Positions 54,489 through 62,136 of a stretch of 64,000 nucleotides of DNA are shown here, piece after piece. Below the pieces are notes generated by a model. That model was not told where the DNA came from and did no database searches. It worked only from the letters and a program-made list of their open reading frames with translations. The position numbers and the translations under genes are program-made. Location of the stretch: assembly GCA_050633825.1 (NCBI GenBank), contig JBOEHG010000032.1, forward strand, positions 1 to 64,000, read 5' to 3'. Numbering within the stretch: position 1 is the first letter of the stretch; the number at the start of each line of letters is the position of its first letter. The stretch comes from CANLBN01 sp050633825 (lineage in GTDB: Bacteria; Pseudomonadota; Gammaproteobacteria; Pseudomonadales; Cellvibrionaceae).

Positions 54489-55856
54489 TTATAGCGGTAT
54501 ATCAACTTTAATCACTGTTCCTATTTCTTCAGACGAGAACACACTAAAGTTGCCTCCTAAAGACTCTGCGCGTACTCGCATATCGGTGAAACCAACAGAC
54601 GCTTTACCGCCTTTTCCAAGAATCGATTTTGTATTGAAGCCCACTCCATTATCTTGAATGGTCATATTCAAAGATGATTTTGTTTGTCGCATACGAATGC
54701 TCGCTGTTGACGCTTCAGAGTGATTAACAATATTGTTCACTGCTTCTTGAATAATCCGATAAATTGCGGTTTCTAATTCTCCACGCATCCTTTCGCCAGA
54801 TTCTGCTTTCTTAAAGGTAAACTTAATATTACTTTCTTCGGATACTTTTTCAGTCAAAGACTCAACAGCAGCATAAAGCCCTAGGTTATCTAGAACCTCT
54901 GGTCTTAACTCACCAGAAATACGGTAAACTTCTTTAATTGTTTTATCCAGAATAGATACAGCGGTAACAAAATCTTTACGTGCTTCTTCGTTACCCAAGT
55001 TGCTCACTTTAGCGACTTCTTTTAATTTACCGCGGGTAGCGTAAAGCGCTTTATTAATCCCCTTTTGAAGGTCACGAGCCACTCTGCTCCTTTCTTCTTC
55101 TTGCCCTTCTACCGCTTTGCGCGATAGCTGTTGCAATTTTTCATCCGCCAACTTACCTTCAGACATTGTGAAACGCGCTCCGATCAGCCCCACAATAACC
55201 GTACATAACAATGCAAGTCCGGCAATTAACTTTAAAGTCCCAGCAATATTCTCACTGACCTCCTTTTCAATACCACTGACGGCTTCTTCAAGGTCATCAA
55301 TGTAAAGGCCCGTGCCGACCATCCACTGCCAGTCACTTAAGCCCATGCTGTAACCAATCTTACCCACTTCCCGACCTTTCGATGGCTTGTCCCATATGTA
55401 ATCTGTATATCCACCCACAGGTGTTTTCGCCTGATCAACCAAAGAACGAATTAAATAAACGCCATTAGAATCTTGTATATCCCAAAGGTTTCTACCTTCC
55501 AATTGCGGTTTTTTAGGATGAGTAACATTCGTTCCCTTATAGTCATAAACGAAAAAATACCCATCTTCACCAAACTCTAAATTACGGAGTATTTTCTTTG
55601 CAGCCTCTTGAGCCGCAGGATCACCAGCAGCATTTTCACCATAGATATGCTTAACAGAGGAAAGAGCCATCTCGGTATAGTTTTTTAATTCGCCTCGGCG
55701 AAGCTCAAAAATCATCTCAGAGAAGCTCTCTACATTCTGGTCTCCTAACTTTTGTGCTTGAAATACAGATAGTAGCGTTAACGCAATACTAACCAAAATC
55801 AGAGGAATGATTACCAATAGCAATATCTTTGTTTTAAAAGTAAGTGTTTTCATCAT
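54489..55856 (-). CDS. Cache-domain sensor histidine-kinase-like protein lacking the phosphoacceptor His
   Basis: The 455-residue protein has two membrane segments (about 9-30 and 206-228) flanking a periplasmic single Cache_2 domain (about 35-200; GYFFVYDYKGTNVTHP). A NarL-family HisKA_3-like dimerisation region (about 245-325) and an HATPase_c domain (about 355-455) follow. In the DHp region the usual RxxRELHD reads RVARDLQKGI, with Gln at position 264 where the phosphorylated His should be. The N box (QEAVNN, 370-375) and DNGVGF (402-407) are kept. No response regulator is adjacent. It interrupts the lysine-gene neighbourhood on the opposite strand. Confidence 0.87.
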   Translation of the reverse strand: MMKTLTFKTKILLLVIIPLILVSIALTLLSVFQAQKLGDQNVESFSEMIFELRRGELKNYTEMALSSVKHIYGENAAGDPAAQEAAKKILRNLEFGEDGYFFVYDYKGTNVTHPKKPQLEGRNLWDIQDSNGVYLIRSLVDQAKTPVGGYTDYIWDKPSKGREVGKIGYSMGLSDWQWMVGTGLYIDDLEEAVSGIEKEVSENIAGTLKLIAGLALLCTVIVGLIGARFTMSEGKLADEKLQQLSRKAVEGQEEERSRVARDLQKGINKALYATRGKLKEVAKVSNLGNEEARKDFVTAVSILDKTIKEVYRISGELRPEVLDNLGLYAAVESLTEKVSEESNIKFTFKKAESGERMRGELETAIYRIIQEAVNNIVNHSEASTASIRMRQTKSSLNMTIQDNGVGFNTKSILGKGGKASVGFTDMRVRAESLGGNFSVFSSEEIGTVIKVDIPL

Positions 55857-56214
55857 GTAGAACCGCTTTAGATAGGTATTTTTTTATTATAGTCAAATTT
55901 ATTGTATTTACTGGCGAATAGAGCCTTTAACGTCCTTACTATAATTATTATTCGCTTATTTCTCTCGATCATATAGGAAAGGTATTACGAAACCAAACTG
56001 ATAGCCCCTTTTACGTGCTAAAACCCCTAAAAATACGTAAAAATACGGATGCTTTTCACTGGTCTGACAAGATGCCCAGGCACTTTTTATGATGATTATT
56101 TAGATGACAAACCAACGAAAGCACAATATTCAAAACCAGATAAAGAGAGGCGGATCATCCCTCTAAACCCTGTTATAATCGCCCGCCTCCACCCATATGG
56201 ATGCGCTTTTATAA
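55857..56214. other. Intergenic region upstream of yffB
   Basis: These 358 bases separate the minus-strand Cache kinase and yffB. They include an AT-rich left half with no clear signal, an open frame from 56049 that lacks coding character, and near the right end the extended -10 promoter at 56171-56179. No RNA gene or repeat is recognised. Confidence 0.5.
56171..56179 (+). promoter_or_regulatory. Extended -10 promoter for yffB-dapD-dapE
   Basis: TG-T-TATAAT is a perfect extended -10 element. The predicted start near 56186 gives a leader of about 30 nt to the yffB ATG. No -35 resembling TTGACA lies at 17 bases, which extended -10 promoters do not require. Confidence 0.72.
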
Positions 56215-56556
56215 ATGATTACCTTATATGGCATAAAAAACTGCGATACCGTTAAAAAAGCCCGACGCTGGTTAGATGATAATGGCGTTAATTACCACTT
56301 TCATGACTTTAGGGCTGATGGACTAACCAAACAGCAAGTTGAGCAATGGGTTAAGGAATTAGGCTGGGAAACCGTTGTTAACAAACGCAGTACGACTTGG
56401 AAAGAGCTCAGCGAGAAAACAAAGCTCAATCTCAATGAAGCTTCTGTTGTTGATGTGATTATAGCCTCACCTACGCTAATAAAGAGGCCATTACTTGATA
56501 CAGGCAAACAACGAAGCGTTGGCTTTAAAGCAGACCAATATCAATCATTGCTATAA
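56215..56556 (+). CDS. yffB: ArsC/Spx-family thioredoxin-fold protein YffB
   Basis: The 113-residue protein begins MITLYGIKNCDTVKKARRWL, with the single active-site-like C10, and has the ArsC-family RSTTWK and RPLLDTG segments. YffB proteins have the arsenate reductase fold but lack the full cysteine set and may act in glutathione-dependent reduction; the substrate is unknown. It precedes dapD here as in Pseudomonas and relatives, suggesting cotranscription. Confidence 0.93.
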   Translation: MITLYGIKNCDTVKKARRWLDDNGVNYHFHDFRADGLTKQQVEQWVKELGWETVVNKRSTTWKELSEKTKLNLNEASVVDVIIASPTLIKRPLLDTGKQRSVGFKADQYQSLL

Positions 56557-56625
56557 GCCCAACGAGCCAATCATTTCGCAAGCTATCAATATTAATACTA
56601 TACACACGATTTTAAGGAATTTAAC

Positions 56626-57660
56626 ATGTCCAACTTATACTGTTTTGGCCTAGGTGTAGGCACTAAAAACGCTCAGAATGAATGGTTAGAAATCTACTAC
56701 CAAAGACCCGTATTAAACCCTTCAGAAAATCTTGCCAAAATCATTACTAAACTGGCATCAAAATCTTCTGATATAAGCAATTGTGAAGTCACTGAAAGCG
56801 AGCTGCTTGAGCTTGCCCAAACGCTGGCCGATGCAGGTGAACAAACGCAAGCAGACCTGGCTAAACAACTGGCCTCAAGCACAAAACCGGTTGTTATCAG
56901 TGCATTCGAAAACGATTCTGCACCAAGCTCTGTGCCCGGTGCATACTTAAAATTACATTTATTATCTCATCGTCTTGTTAAACCCCATGAAACAGACTTG
57001 TCTGGTGTATTTGGCACATTGCCAAATATTGCCTGGACTAATCAAGGCGCTATAGACCTAGACGAGCTTCCTGATCGGCAACTTGCTTCTCGTTTAGCAG
57101 GGGAAACATTAACCGTCGAATGTGTCGATAAATTCCCTAAAATGACGAATTATGTTGTTCCTAAAGGCGTTCGTATTGCGCATACAGCACGAGTGCGTTT
57201 GGGTGCTTATATCGGTGAAGGCACAACCATCATGCACGAAGGTTTTGTAAACTTTAATGCAGGTACACTTGGAACCAGTATGATTGAAGGACGTATATCG
57301 GCAGGAGTTGTTATTGGTGAGGGTTCCGATTTAGGCGGTGGCTGCTCAACAATGGGAACACTTTCTGGTGGAGGCAATATTATTATTTCTGTTGGTAAAG
57401 AGTGCTTACTGGGTGCTAACGCAGGTATAGGTATTCCTCTTGGTGATCGTTGTACGGTGGAATCAGGTTTATACATTACTGCAGGCACAAAGCTTAATTT
57501 ACTCGATGATAGCAATACCATTGTTGAAGTTGTAAAAGCACGAGATTTGGCCGGGAAATCAGACCTTCTGTTTAGACGTAACTCCATCACCGGTGTGGTA
57601 GAGTGTAAAACCAATAAAACAGCCATTGCACTGAATGAAGAGCTCCATGCCAACAACTAA
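56626..57660 (+). CDS. dapD: 2,3,4,5-tetrahydropyridine-2,6-dicarboxylate N-succinyltransferase
   Basis: DapD succinylates tetrahydrodipicolinate in the succinylase lysine/DAP pathway. This is the longer 344-residue form found in Pseudomonas and Actinobacteria (E. coli 274). It has an N-terminal domain (about 1-160) and left-handed beta-helix repeats at about 175-290 (VRLGAYIGEGTTIMHEGFVNFNAG region). An AAGGA site precedes the ATG. It overlaps dapE. Confidence 0.96.
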   Translation: MSNLYCFGLGVGTKNAQNEWLEIYYQRPVLNPSENLAKIITKLASKSSDISNCEVTESELLELAQTLADAGEQTQADLAKQLASSTKPVVISAFENDSAPSSVPGAYLKLHLLSHRLVKPHETDLSGVFGTLPNIAWTNQGAIDLDELPDRQLASRLAGETLTVECVDKFPKMTNYVVPKGVRIAHTARVRLGAYIGEGTTIMHEGFVNFNAGTLGTSMIEGRISAGVVIGEGSDLGGGCSTMGTLSGGGNIIISVGKECLLGANAGIGIPLGDRCTVESGLYITAGTKLNLLDDSNTIVEVVKARDLAGKSDLLFRRNSITGVVECKTNKTAIALNEELHANN

Positions 57661-58816
57661 TATTACCCCAACATTATCACTGGCTTGCGAGCTAATAGAA
57701 CGCCCATCAGTTACCCCTGACGACGCAGGTTGTCAGGCGCTTATGATAAAAAGATTAGAAACCATTGGCTTTGAGTGCCAAACCCTTGTCTTTGGTGAAG
57801 GTGATGAATCCGTCGAAAACTTCTGGGCCATCCGCAAAGGAAGCTCAGCAGATAGGACTCCCATATTTTGCTTCGCAGGTCATACGGATGTTGTTCCTAC
57901 AGGGCCAGAAAGTGATTGGCAAATCCCTCCCTTTTCTCCCACAGTAAAAGAGGGAATGCTCTATGGTCGTGGTACTGCTGACATGAAAGGCAGTCTTGCA
58001 TCCATGGTTATTGCCTGTGAAGCATTTGTTGAAGCACACCCTGAGCATAATGGCAGCATTGCCTTTCTGATTACTGCTGACGAAGAAGGTCCTGCAAAAT
58101 ATGGCACAATAAAAGTTGTAGAGTGGTTACAAAATCAAGGTATTCACCTGGATTATTGTTTGGTCGGCGAACCCTCGAGTACAAATCTCGTGGGGGATGT
58201 CATAAAGAATGGACGCAGAGGTTCCCTCGGTTGCACATTGACAGTAAAGGGACGCCAAGGTCATGTGGCTTACCCTCACTTAGCAGATAATCCAATACAC
58301 AAACTCGCGCCAGTACTGGCTGAACTGTCATCTGAAGTTTGGGATGAAGGCAACGCGTTTTTCCCTGCAACAAGCTTTCAAGTGTCAAACATTCGAAGTG
58401 GTACAGGAGCAACCAATGTTATTCCAGGTACAGCAGAAGTTATTTTTAATTTTCGCTTTTCGACTGAACTCACAGCACAAATTTTGAAAGAGCGAACTGA
58501 AGCTATTTTAAATAAACATAAGCTGGATTATGACATCGACTGGAATCTCAGTGGAGAACCCTTTTTAACCGCTGAAGGTAACTTAGTCGACGCATCAGTT
58601 AAAGCCATCAAAAAAATCACCGGTAGAGAAACGCAACTTTCTACTGCAGGCGGCACATCAGATGGTCGTTTTATTGCGCCCACTGGGTCACAAGTTGTAG
58701 AGTTAGGTCCTGTTAATGCAACGATTCATCAAGTAAATGAATGCGTCAGTGTCGACGACCTCAATACATTAAGCCTGATTTATCAAGCGATATTAGAAAA
58801 TCTACTTACCGAGTAA
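57647..58816 (+). CDS. dapE: Succinyl-diaminopimelate desuccinylase
   Basis: DapE removes succinate from N-succinyl-LL-DAP with a dinuclear zinc site (M20 family). Ligands are seen in AGHTDVVPTG (His), GRGTADMKGS (bridging Asp), ADEEGPAKYGT (catalytic Glu pair) and the late NATIHQVNE (His). The 389-residue form from the ATG at 57647 matches the family N-terminus (TPTLSLACELIERPSVTP); a start at 57635 is also open. It overlaps the dapD end by 14 bases, so translation is coupled. Confidence 0.96.
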   Translation: MPTTNITPTLSLACELIERPSVTPDDAGCQALMIKRLETIGFECQTLVFGEGDESVENFWAIRKGSSADRTPIFCFAGHTDVVPTGPESDWQIPPFSPTVKEGMLYGRGTADMKGSLASMVIACEAFVEAHPEHNGSIAFLITADEEGPAKYGTIKVVEWLQNQGIHLDYCLVGEPSSTNLVGDVIKNGRRGSLGCTLTVKGRQGHVAYPHLADNPIHKLAPVLAELSSEVWDEGNAFFPATSFQVSNIRSGTGATNVIPGTAEVIFNFRFSTELTAQILKERTEAILNKHKLDYDIDWNLSGEPFLTAEGNLVDASVKAIKKITGRETQLSTAGGTSDGRFIAPTGSQVVELGPVNATIHQVNECVSVDDLNTLSLIYQAILENLLTE

Positions 58817-58828
58817 AGACTGAATATT

Positions 58829-59305
58829 ATGAGTAAACTGACACATATTGATAGTAATGGCGCAGCCCATATGGTCGATATTAGTGACAAATCAGTCACT
58901 CATAGACAAGCGATTGCAGAAGGCTTTGTCAAAATGCTCCCCGAGACACTCCGCCTTATTATTGAAGGCGGACATGAAAAAGGGGATGTCTTCGCAACGG
59001 CTCGAATTGCAGGTATACAAGCCGCAAAAAAATGCTCAGATTTAATTCCTCTCTGCCATCCTTTGGCATTGACCAAAATTTCACTTGAGCTCACAGCAAA
59101 CCCTGAAAATAATCGTATAGATATACAGGCACTCTGCAAATTAAGCGGTAAAACCGGCGTTGAAATGGAAGCTCTCACAGCTGTCAGCATTGCTGCTCTT
59201 ACGGTTTATGATATGTGTAAAGCTGTTGATAAAACTATGACCATCGGCAATATCCGCGTCATCGAAAAGCAAGGTGGGAAATCAGGCGATTGGCACGTAA
59301 CATAA
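58829..59305 (+). CDS. moaC: Cyclic pyranopterin monophosphate synthase MoaC
   Basis: MoaC converts the MoaA product 3',8-cyclo-7,8-dihydro-GTP to cPMP in molybdenum cofactor synthesis. The 158-residue protein has GIQAAKKCSDLIPLCHPL, the GKTGVEMEALTAVSIAALTVYDMCKAVDK region with catalytic Lys/His residues and KQGGKSGDW at the end. It lies 12 nt after dapE. moaA and moaB/mog are not nearby. Confidence 0.98.
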   Translation: MSKLTHIDSNGAAHMVDISDKSVTHRQAIAEGFVKMLPETLRLIIEGGHEKGDVFATARIAGIQAAKKCSDLIPLCHPLALTKISLELTANPENNRIDIQALCKLSGKTGVEMEALTAVSIAALTVYDMCKAVDKTMTIGNIRVIEKQGGKSGDWHVT

Positions 59306-59372
59306 ATGCGCCTAAACAAACGATCGATATTGACTATTAATAGCAGTTAAATAGATAAAGAAGAGATTAACT

Positions 59373-59624
59373 ATGCTACAAATTCATTATTTTGCTAGCT
59401 TACGCGAACAACTTAATTGTGATAATGAACAACTAGCTTGGCAAGAAAACTTCTCTACTATTGATGACATTAAAGAGCACTTGTCAAACAATAATACTAC
59501 TTGGAAAAATATTCTAGCAAAGCAAACTGTATTAGTTGCTATTAATCAACAAATTGCTGAAGCCTCTTCAGCAATTAAAGATGGGGACGAAATTGCTTTC
59601 TTCCCTCCTGTTACCGGGGGTTAG
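59373..59624 (+). CDS. moaD: Molybdopterin synthase small subunit MoaD
   Basis: MoaD is the ubiquitin-like sulfur carrier whose C-terminal thiocarboxylate supplies the dithiolene sulfurs. The 83-residue protein starts MLQIHYFASLREQL and ends FFPPVTGG, the Gly-Gly end activated by MoeB. It is spaced 67 nt from moaC and 7 nt before the moaE start. Confidence 0.96.
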   Translation: MLQIHYFASLREQLNCDNEQLAWQENFSTIDDIKEHLSNNNTTWKNILAKQTVLVAINQQIAEASSAIKDGDEIAFFPPVTGG

Positions 59625-59631
59625 CGTTCCA

Positions 59632-60084
59632 TTGGACAGCATCAATATTCAAGAACATGATTTTAATCACGCTGAGGAATATGAGCAGTTACGTAATAAA
59701 TCACCCAATATAGGGGCTATTGTCACCTTCTGTGGATTAGTTCGAGACTTTGATAACAGTAAAGGGCAACACCTTTTTCTAGAGCACTTCTCAGGTATGA
59801 CAGAAAAAGTTTTAACTGATATTGTTCAACAATCTAAAGAACGCTGGCCTATTATAGATGTAAGAATAACCCACCGTGTGGGTCTACTAAATATAGGTGA
59901 GCAAATTGTTTTTGTCGGTGTTAATAGTCAGCACCGTGAGTCGGCATTTCAGGCTTGTGAATTTATTATGGATTTTTTAAAAACACAGGCGCCTTTTTGG
60001 AAAAAGGCAATAACTGAAGACAAAAATTATTGGATTGAAGCGAAGCAAAGTGACGAAGCAGCGAAAAAACGCTGGGAAACATAA
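59632..60084 (+). CDS. moaE: Molybdopterin synthase catalytic subunit MoaE
   Basis: MoaE with MoaD converts cPMP to molybdopterin. The 150-residue form keeps GAIVTFCGLVRDF, LEHFSGMTEK, ITHRVGLLNIGE and the KTQAPFWKKAITED block with the catalytic Lys. The start is a TTG at 59632; upstream frame overlaps moaD and does not look like MoaE, and the resulting length equals E. coli MoaE. A GGGGG in the moaD end lies 11 bases before the TTG. Confidence 0.95.
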   Translation: MDSINIQEHDFNHAEEYEQLRNKSPNIGAIVTFCGLVRDFDNSKGQHLFLEHFSGMTEKVLTDIVQQSKERWPIIDVRITHRVGLLNIGEQIVFVGVNSQHRESAFQACEFIMDFLKTQAPFWKKAITEDKNYWIEAKQSDEAAKKRWET

Positions 60085-60105
60085 TAATTGTAAAGTGGTA
60101 AGGTA

Positions 60106-60372
60106 ATGCAAAGAAATTGGCGTAAAGCATTGTATGAGCACTATACAACCCCCCCTGAAAAAGTCTTTCCTCTTTTCAAATTGGGGGCTGTTATTTTTTT
60201 CCTTGGCTTAGTTGTTATCTATGGTGCCTATCAACTGCTTGAACCATCAATTACTCAGGAATTAACGACCTTAATAGGCCTACTTCTAATTGGAGGTGGC
60301 TTTTTATTATCAATGATGATGCAAGTTAGAATGTTAATCGGTCGCTTATTACGCTTCTTTTTTAAAGAGTAA
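60106..60372 (+). CDS. Small two-segment membrane protein of unknown function
   Basis: I do not recognise this 88-residue protein. After a basic N-terminal region (about 1-20, with PPEKVFPLFKLG) it has two membrane segments at about 25-45 and 54-74, joined by a short loop, and a basic C-terminus. A GGTAAGG site precedes the ATG. It follows moaE by 21 nt and precedes the next unknown gene by 6 nt, so the two likely form a unit. Confidence 0.75.
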   Translation: MQRNWRKALYEHYTTPPEKVFPLFKLGAVIFFLGLVVIYGAYQLLEPSITQELTTLIGLLLIGGGFLLSMMMQVRMLIGRLLRFFFKE

Positions 60373-60378
60373 GTTGTT

Positions 60379-60876
60379 GTGTCCAAGCTATTACAAAAAG
60401 ACCAAACATTACACTCTGTCGACAATCTTACTGACTCAAAAAAACATATAACCCATATCCTGAAACTTGGGAAGCAAGAAGTCTCATTATTCAGCCGAAA
60501 TCTCAACCCACAACTTTTTAACAATCAAAATATTATTGATTATATTTCATTGATTGCTCGACAGTCTCATCTTGTAGACATCAGAATATTAATTGAGGAC
60601 CCACAGGCAATTATTGATTCGAACCATCAACTACTTAAACTAATTCAGCGACTACCCAGCAAAATTAAAATTCAAAGAATATTGATTAAACCTCCTGAAA
60701 GCTTTGAATTCATGATTGTGGATAACAATAAATTATGGCTTCAACATCAATATACAGCTTACAACGGTATTATTTATTACAATTCGCCGTCTAATGCTAA
60801 AAAGCACAAAGAAATATTTAATACACTATGGAAGCAAAGTGAAGAATGCACAAAACTAAGGCGTTTACTCTTATAA
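60379..60876 (+). CDS. Conserved-looking cytosolic protein of unknown function
   Basis: This 165-residue protein has no signal peptide or membrane segment. Features seen are EVSLFSRNLNPQLFNNQNIIDYISLIARQSHL near 35-65, the DIRILIEDPQAI strand and MIVDNNKLWLQH near 110-120. The order of strands recalls the phospholipase-D-like fold, but no HKD motif is present, so enzymatic activity of that type is not supported. The start appears to be a GTG at 60379. It is 6 nt after the small membrane protein gene. Confidence 0.72.
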   Translation: MSKLLQKDQTLHSVDNLTDSKKHITHILKLGKQEVSLFSRNLNPQLFNNQNIIDYISLIARQSHLVDIRILIEDPQAIIDSNHQLLKLIQRLPSKIKIQRILIKPPESFEFMIVDNNKLWLQHQYTAYNGIIYYNSPSNAKKHKEIFNTLWKQSEECTKLRRLLL

Positions 60877-60946
60877 ATTTCATATGCAATATATAACTAA
60901 GATTGGCAGTCAATAAATGCATAGGCTTGCATAAATACCAAATAGA

Positions 60947-60975
60947 TTGACACTAAGCCCATTAGCGTTTATAAG
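60947..60975 (+). promoter_or_regulatory. Sigma-70 promoter of the glycosyltransferase gene
   Basis: A perfect TTGACA (60947-60952) and TATAAG (60970-60975) are separated by exactly 17 bases. The start would be near 60982, giving a leader of about 88 nt before the ATG at 61070. Confidence 0.82.
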
Positions 60976-61069
60976 TTAGCATCTTAAAAACTGCCGTTAT
61001 TTTTAGTTATCATTTTTCATACCTACCGAATTAAACTCAGACACTTATTACTCTATCGGAGCCATTAAC

Positions 61070-62089
61070 ATGCATTGGTCTATAGCAGCCCCTTTTTTCA
61101 ACAAAAAGAATACAGACGATATACGCTGGATTGATGACTTTGTCGAAGGTAGCAAACATAACTTTACTAAGGTACTTGTCGATGAGAAGTCACCTGAGAA
61201 AAGCTGGCATAACCGCGCGTCCAGAGGCTCATCTATACAAGAATGGTTGGGGCATTGGCAGTATAGTGGTAAAGCATGGAATCAAGGGCAAGATGGCTGC
61301 ATTACTGTATTCCCACAACTGGCGACATTAATCGGGCTGAGAAAATACTATTCAAACAGAAACAAGCCTCTCGTTGCTTGGTGTTTTAATATCGGCAAAC
61401 TGGAAACAGGTGCTCGCCAAAAGCTTGCCAAAGTCAGCTTAAACAACGTCGATAAATTTATAGTACACTCCCAACGAGAATGCGAGACGGTTAGTCAATG
61501 GTTAAACACCTCTTCAGAACGCTTTGAATATATGCCACTTCAACGCGGATATATAGAAGTGACAGAAGAAGAAAATACAGAAAGCCCGTTTATACTATCA
61601 ATGGGTACTGCAAACCGAGACTATGATACCTTCTTCAAAGCCGTTGAAAAATTAGGTTATCGCACTATTGTTGTTGCAGGAAAACGCTCCATCGAAAAAT
61701 TAACGATTCCTAAGAATGTCGAAATAGTCTCTGGAATCTCTCATGAAGAATGTCGGCAACTTGCCCAACAGGCAAAGATTAATATTGTCCCTTTACAGGA
61801 TACTCCTACAGGTTCAGGGCAAGTTACTATTATTGAAGCCATGCGAATGAACAAAGCAGTTATCGCAACCAAATGTGCAGGCTCTGAAGACTATATTAAT
61901 AACAGGGAAACTGGAATATTGACTTCACCCTATTCAGTCAATGAACTGCAAGACTCTATAAAAGAACTATGGAATGAAGATGATTTTAGACAATCCATAG
62001 CTAATGCCGGGGCAAGCTATTCAGAAAAATATTTTTCCGATGAGACAGCGGCCAAAAACCTTAATACAGTACTGGATAGATTTTTGTGA
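61070..62089 (+). CDS. GT4-type glycosyltransferase
   Basis: The 339-residue protein has a GT-B fold: an N-terminal domain (about 1-160) and a C-terminal nucleotide-sugar domain (about 175-339) with MGTANRDYDTFFKAVEKL, IVVAGKRS, the PTGSGQVTIIEAMRMNKAVIAT segment holding the catalytic-type Glu, and GSEDYI. No signal peptide or membrane segment is seen. The acceptor is unknown; a role in exopolysaccharide or surface glycan is a guess. It stands alone behind a strong promoter and converges on the large secreted protein. Confidence 0.87.
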   Translation: MHWSIAAPFFNKKNTDDIRWIDDFVEGSKHNFTKVLVDEKSPEKSWHNRASRGSSIQEWLGHWQYSGKAWNQGQDGCITVFPQLATLIGLRKYYSNRNKPLVAWCFNIGKLETGARQKLAKVSLNNVDKFIVHSQRECETVSQWLNTSSERFEYMPLQRGYIEVTEEENTESPFILSMGTANRDYDTFFKAVEKLGYRTIVVAGKRSIEKLTIPKNVEIVSGISHEECRQLAQQAKINIVPLQDTPTGSGQVTIIEAMRMNKAVIATKCAGSEDYINNRETGILTSPYSVNELQDSIKELWNEDDFRQSIANAGASYSEKYFSDETAAKNLNTVLDRFL

Positions 62090-62105
62090 GTTAGGTGCAA
62101 GAAAT

Positions 62106-62129
62106 GCCAGTAAGTAGTTACTTACTGGC
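62106..62129. terminator. Hairpin between convergent glycosyltransferase and secreted protein genes
   Basis: Arms GCCAGTAAGTA (62106-62116) and TACTTACTGGC (62119-62129) are exact complements, an 11-bp stem with a two-base loop. A short T-rich stretch follows only on the minus strand. Its location between convergent stops suggests a bidirectional terminator, weak on the plus strand. Confidence 0.65.
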
Positions 62130-62136
62130 GTGATAA

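Noticed and set aside
56049..56255. Plus-strand open frame of 68 codons before yffB
   Set aside because: Overlaps yffB and its promoter, no homologue recognised, no ribosome-binding site; composition looks non-coding.
57207..57656. Minus-strand open frame of 149 codons over dapD
   Set aside because: Antisense of the beta-helix repeats of DapD; Pro/Ser-rich product with no start signal.
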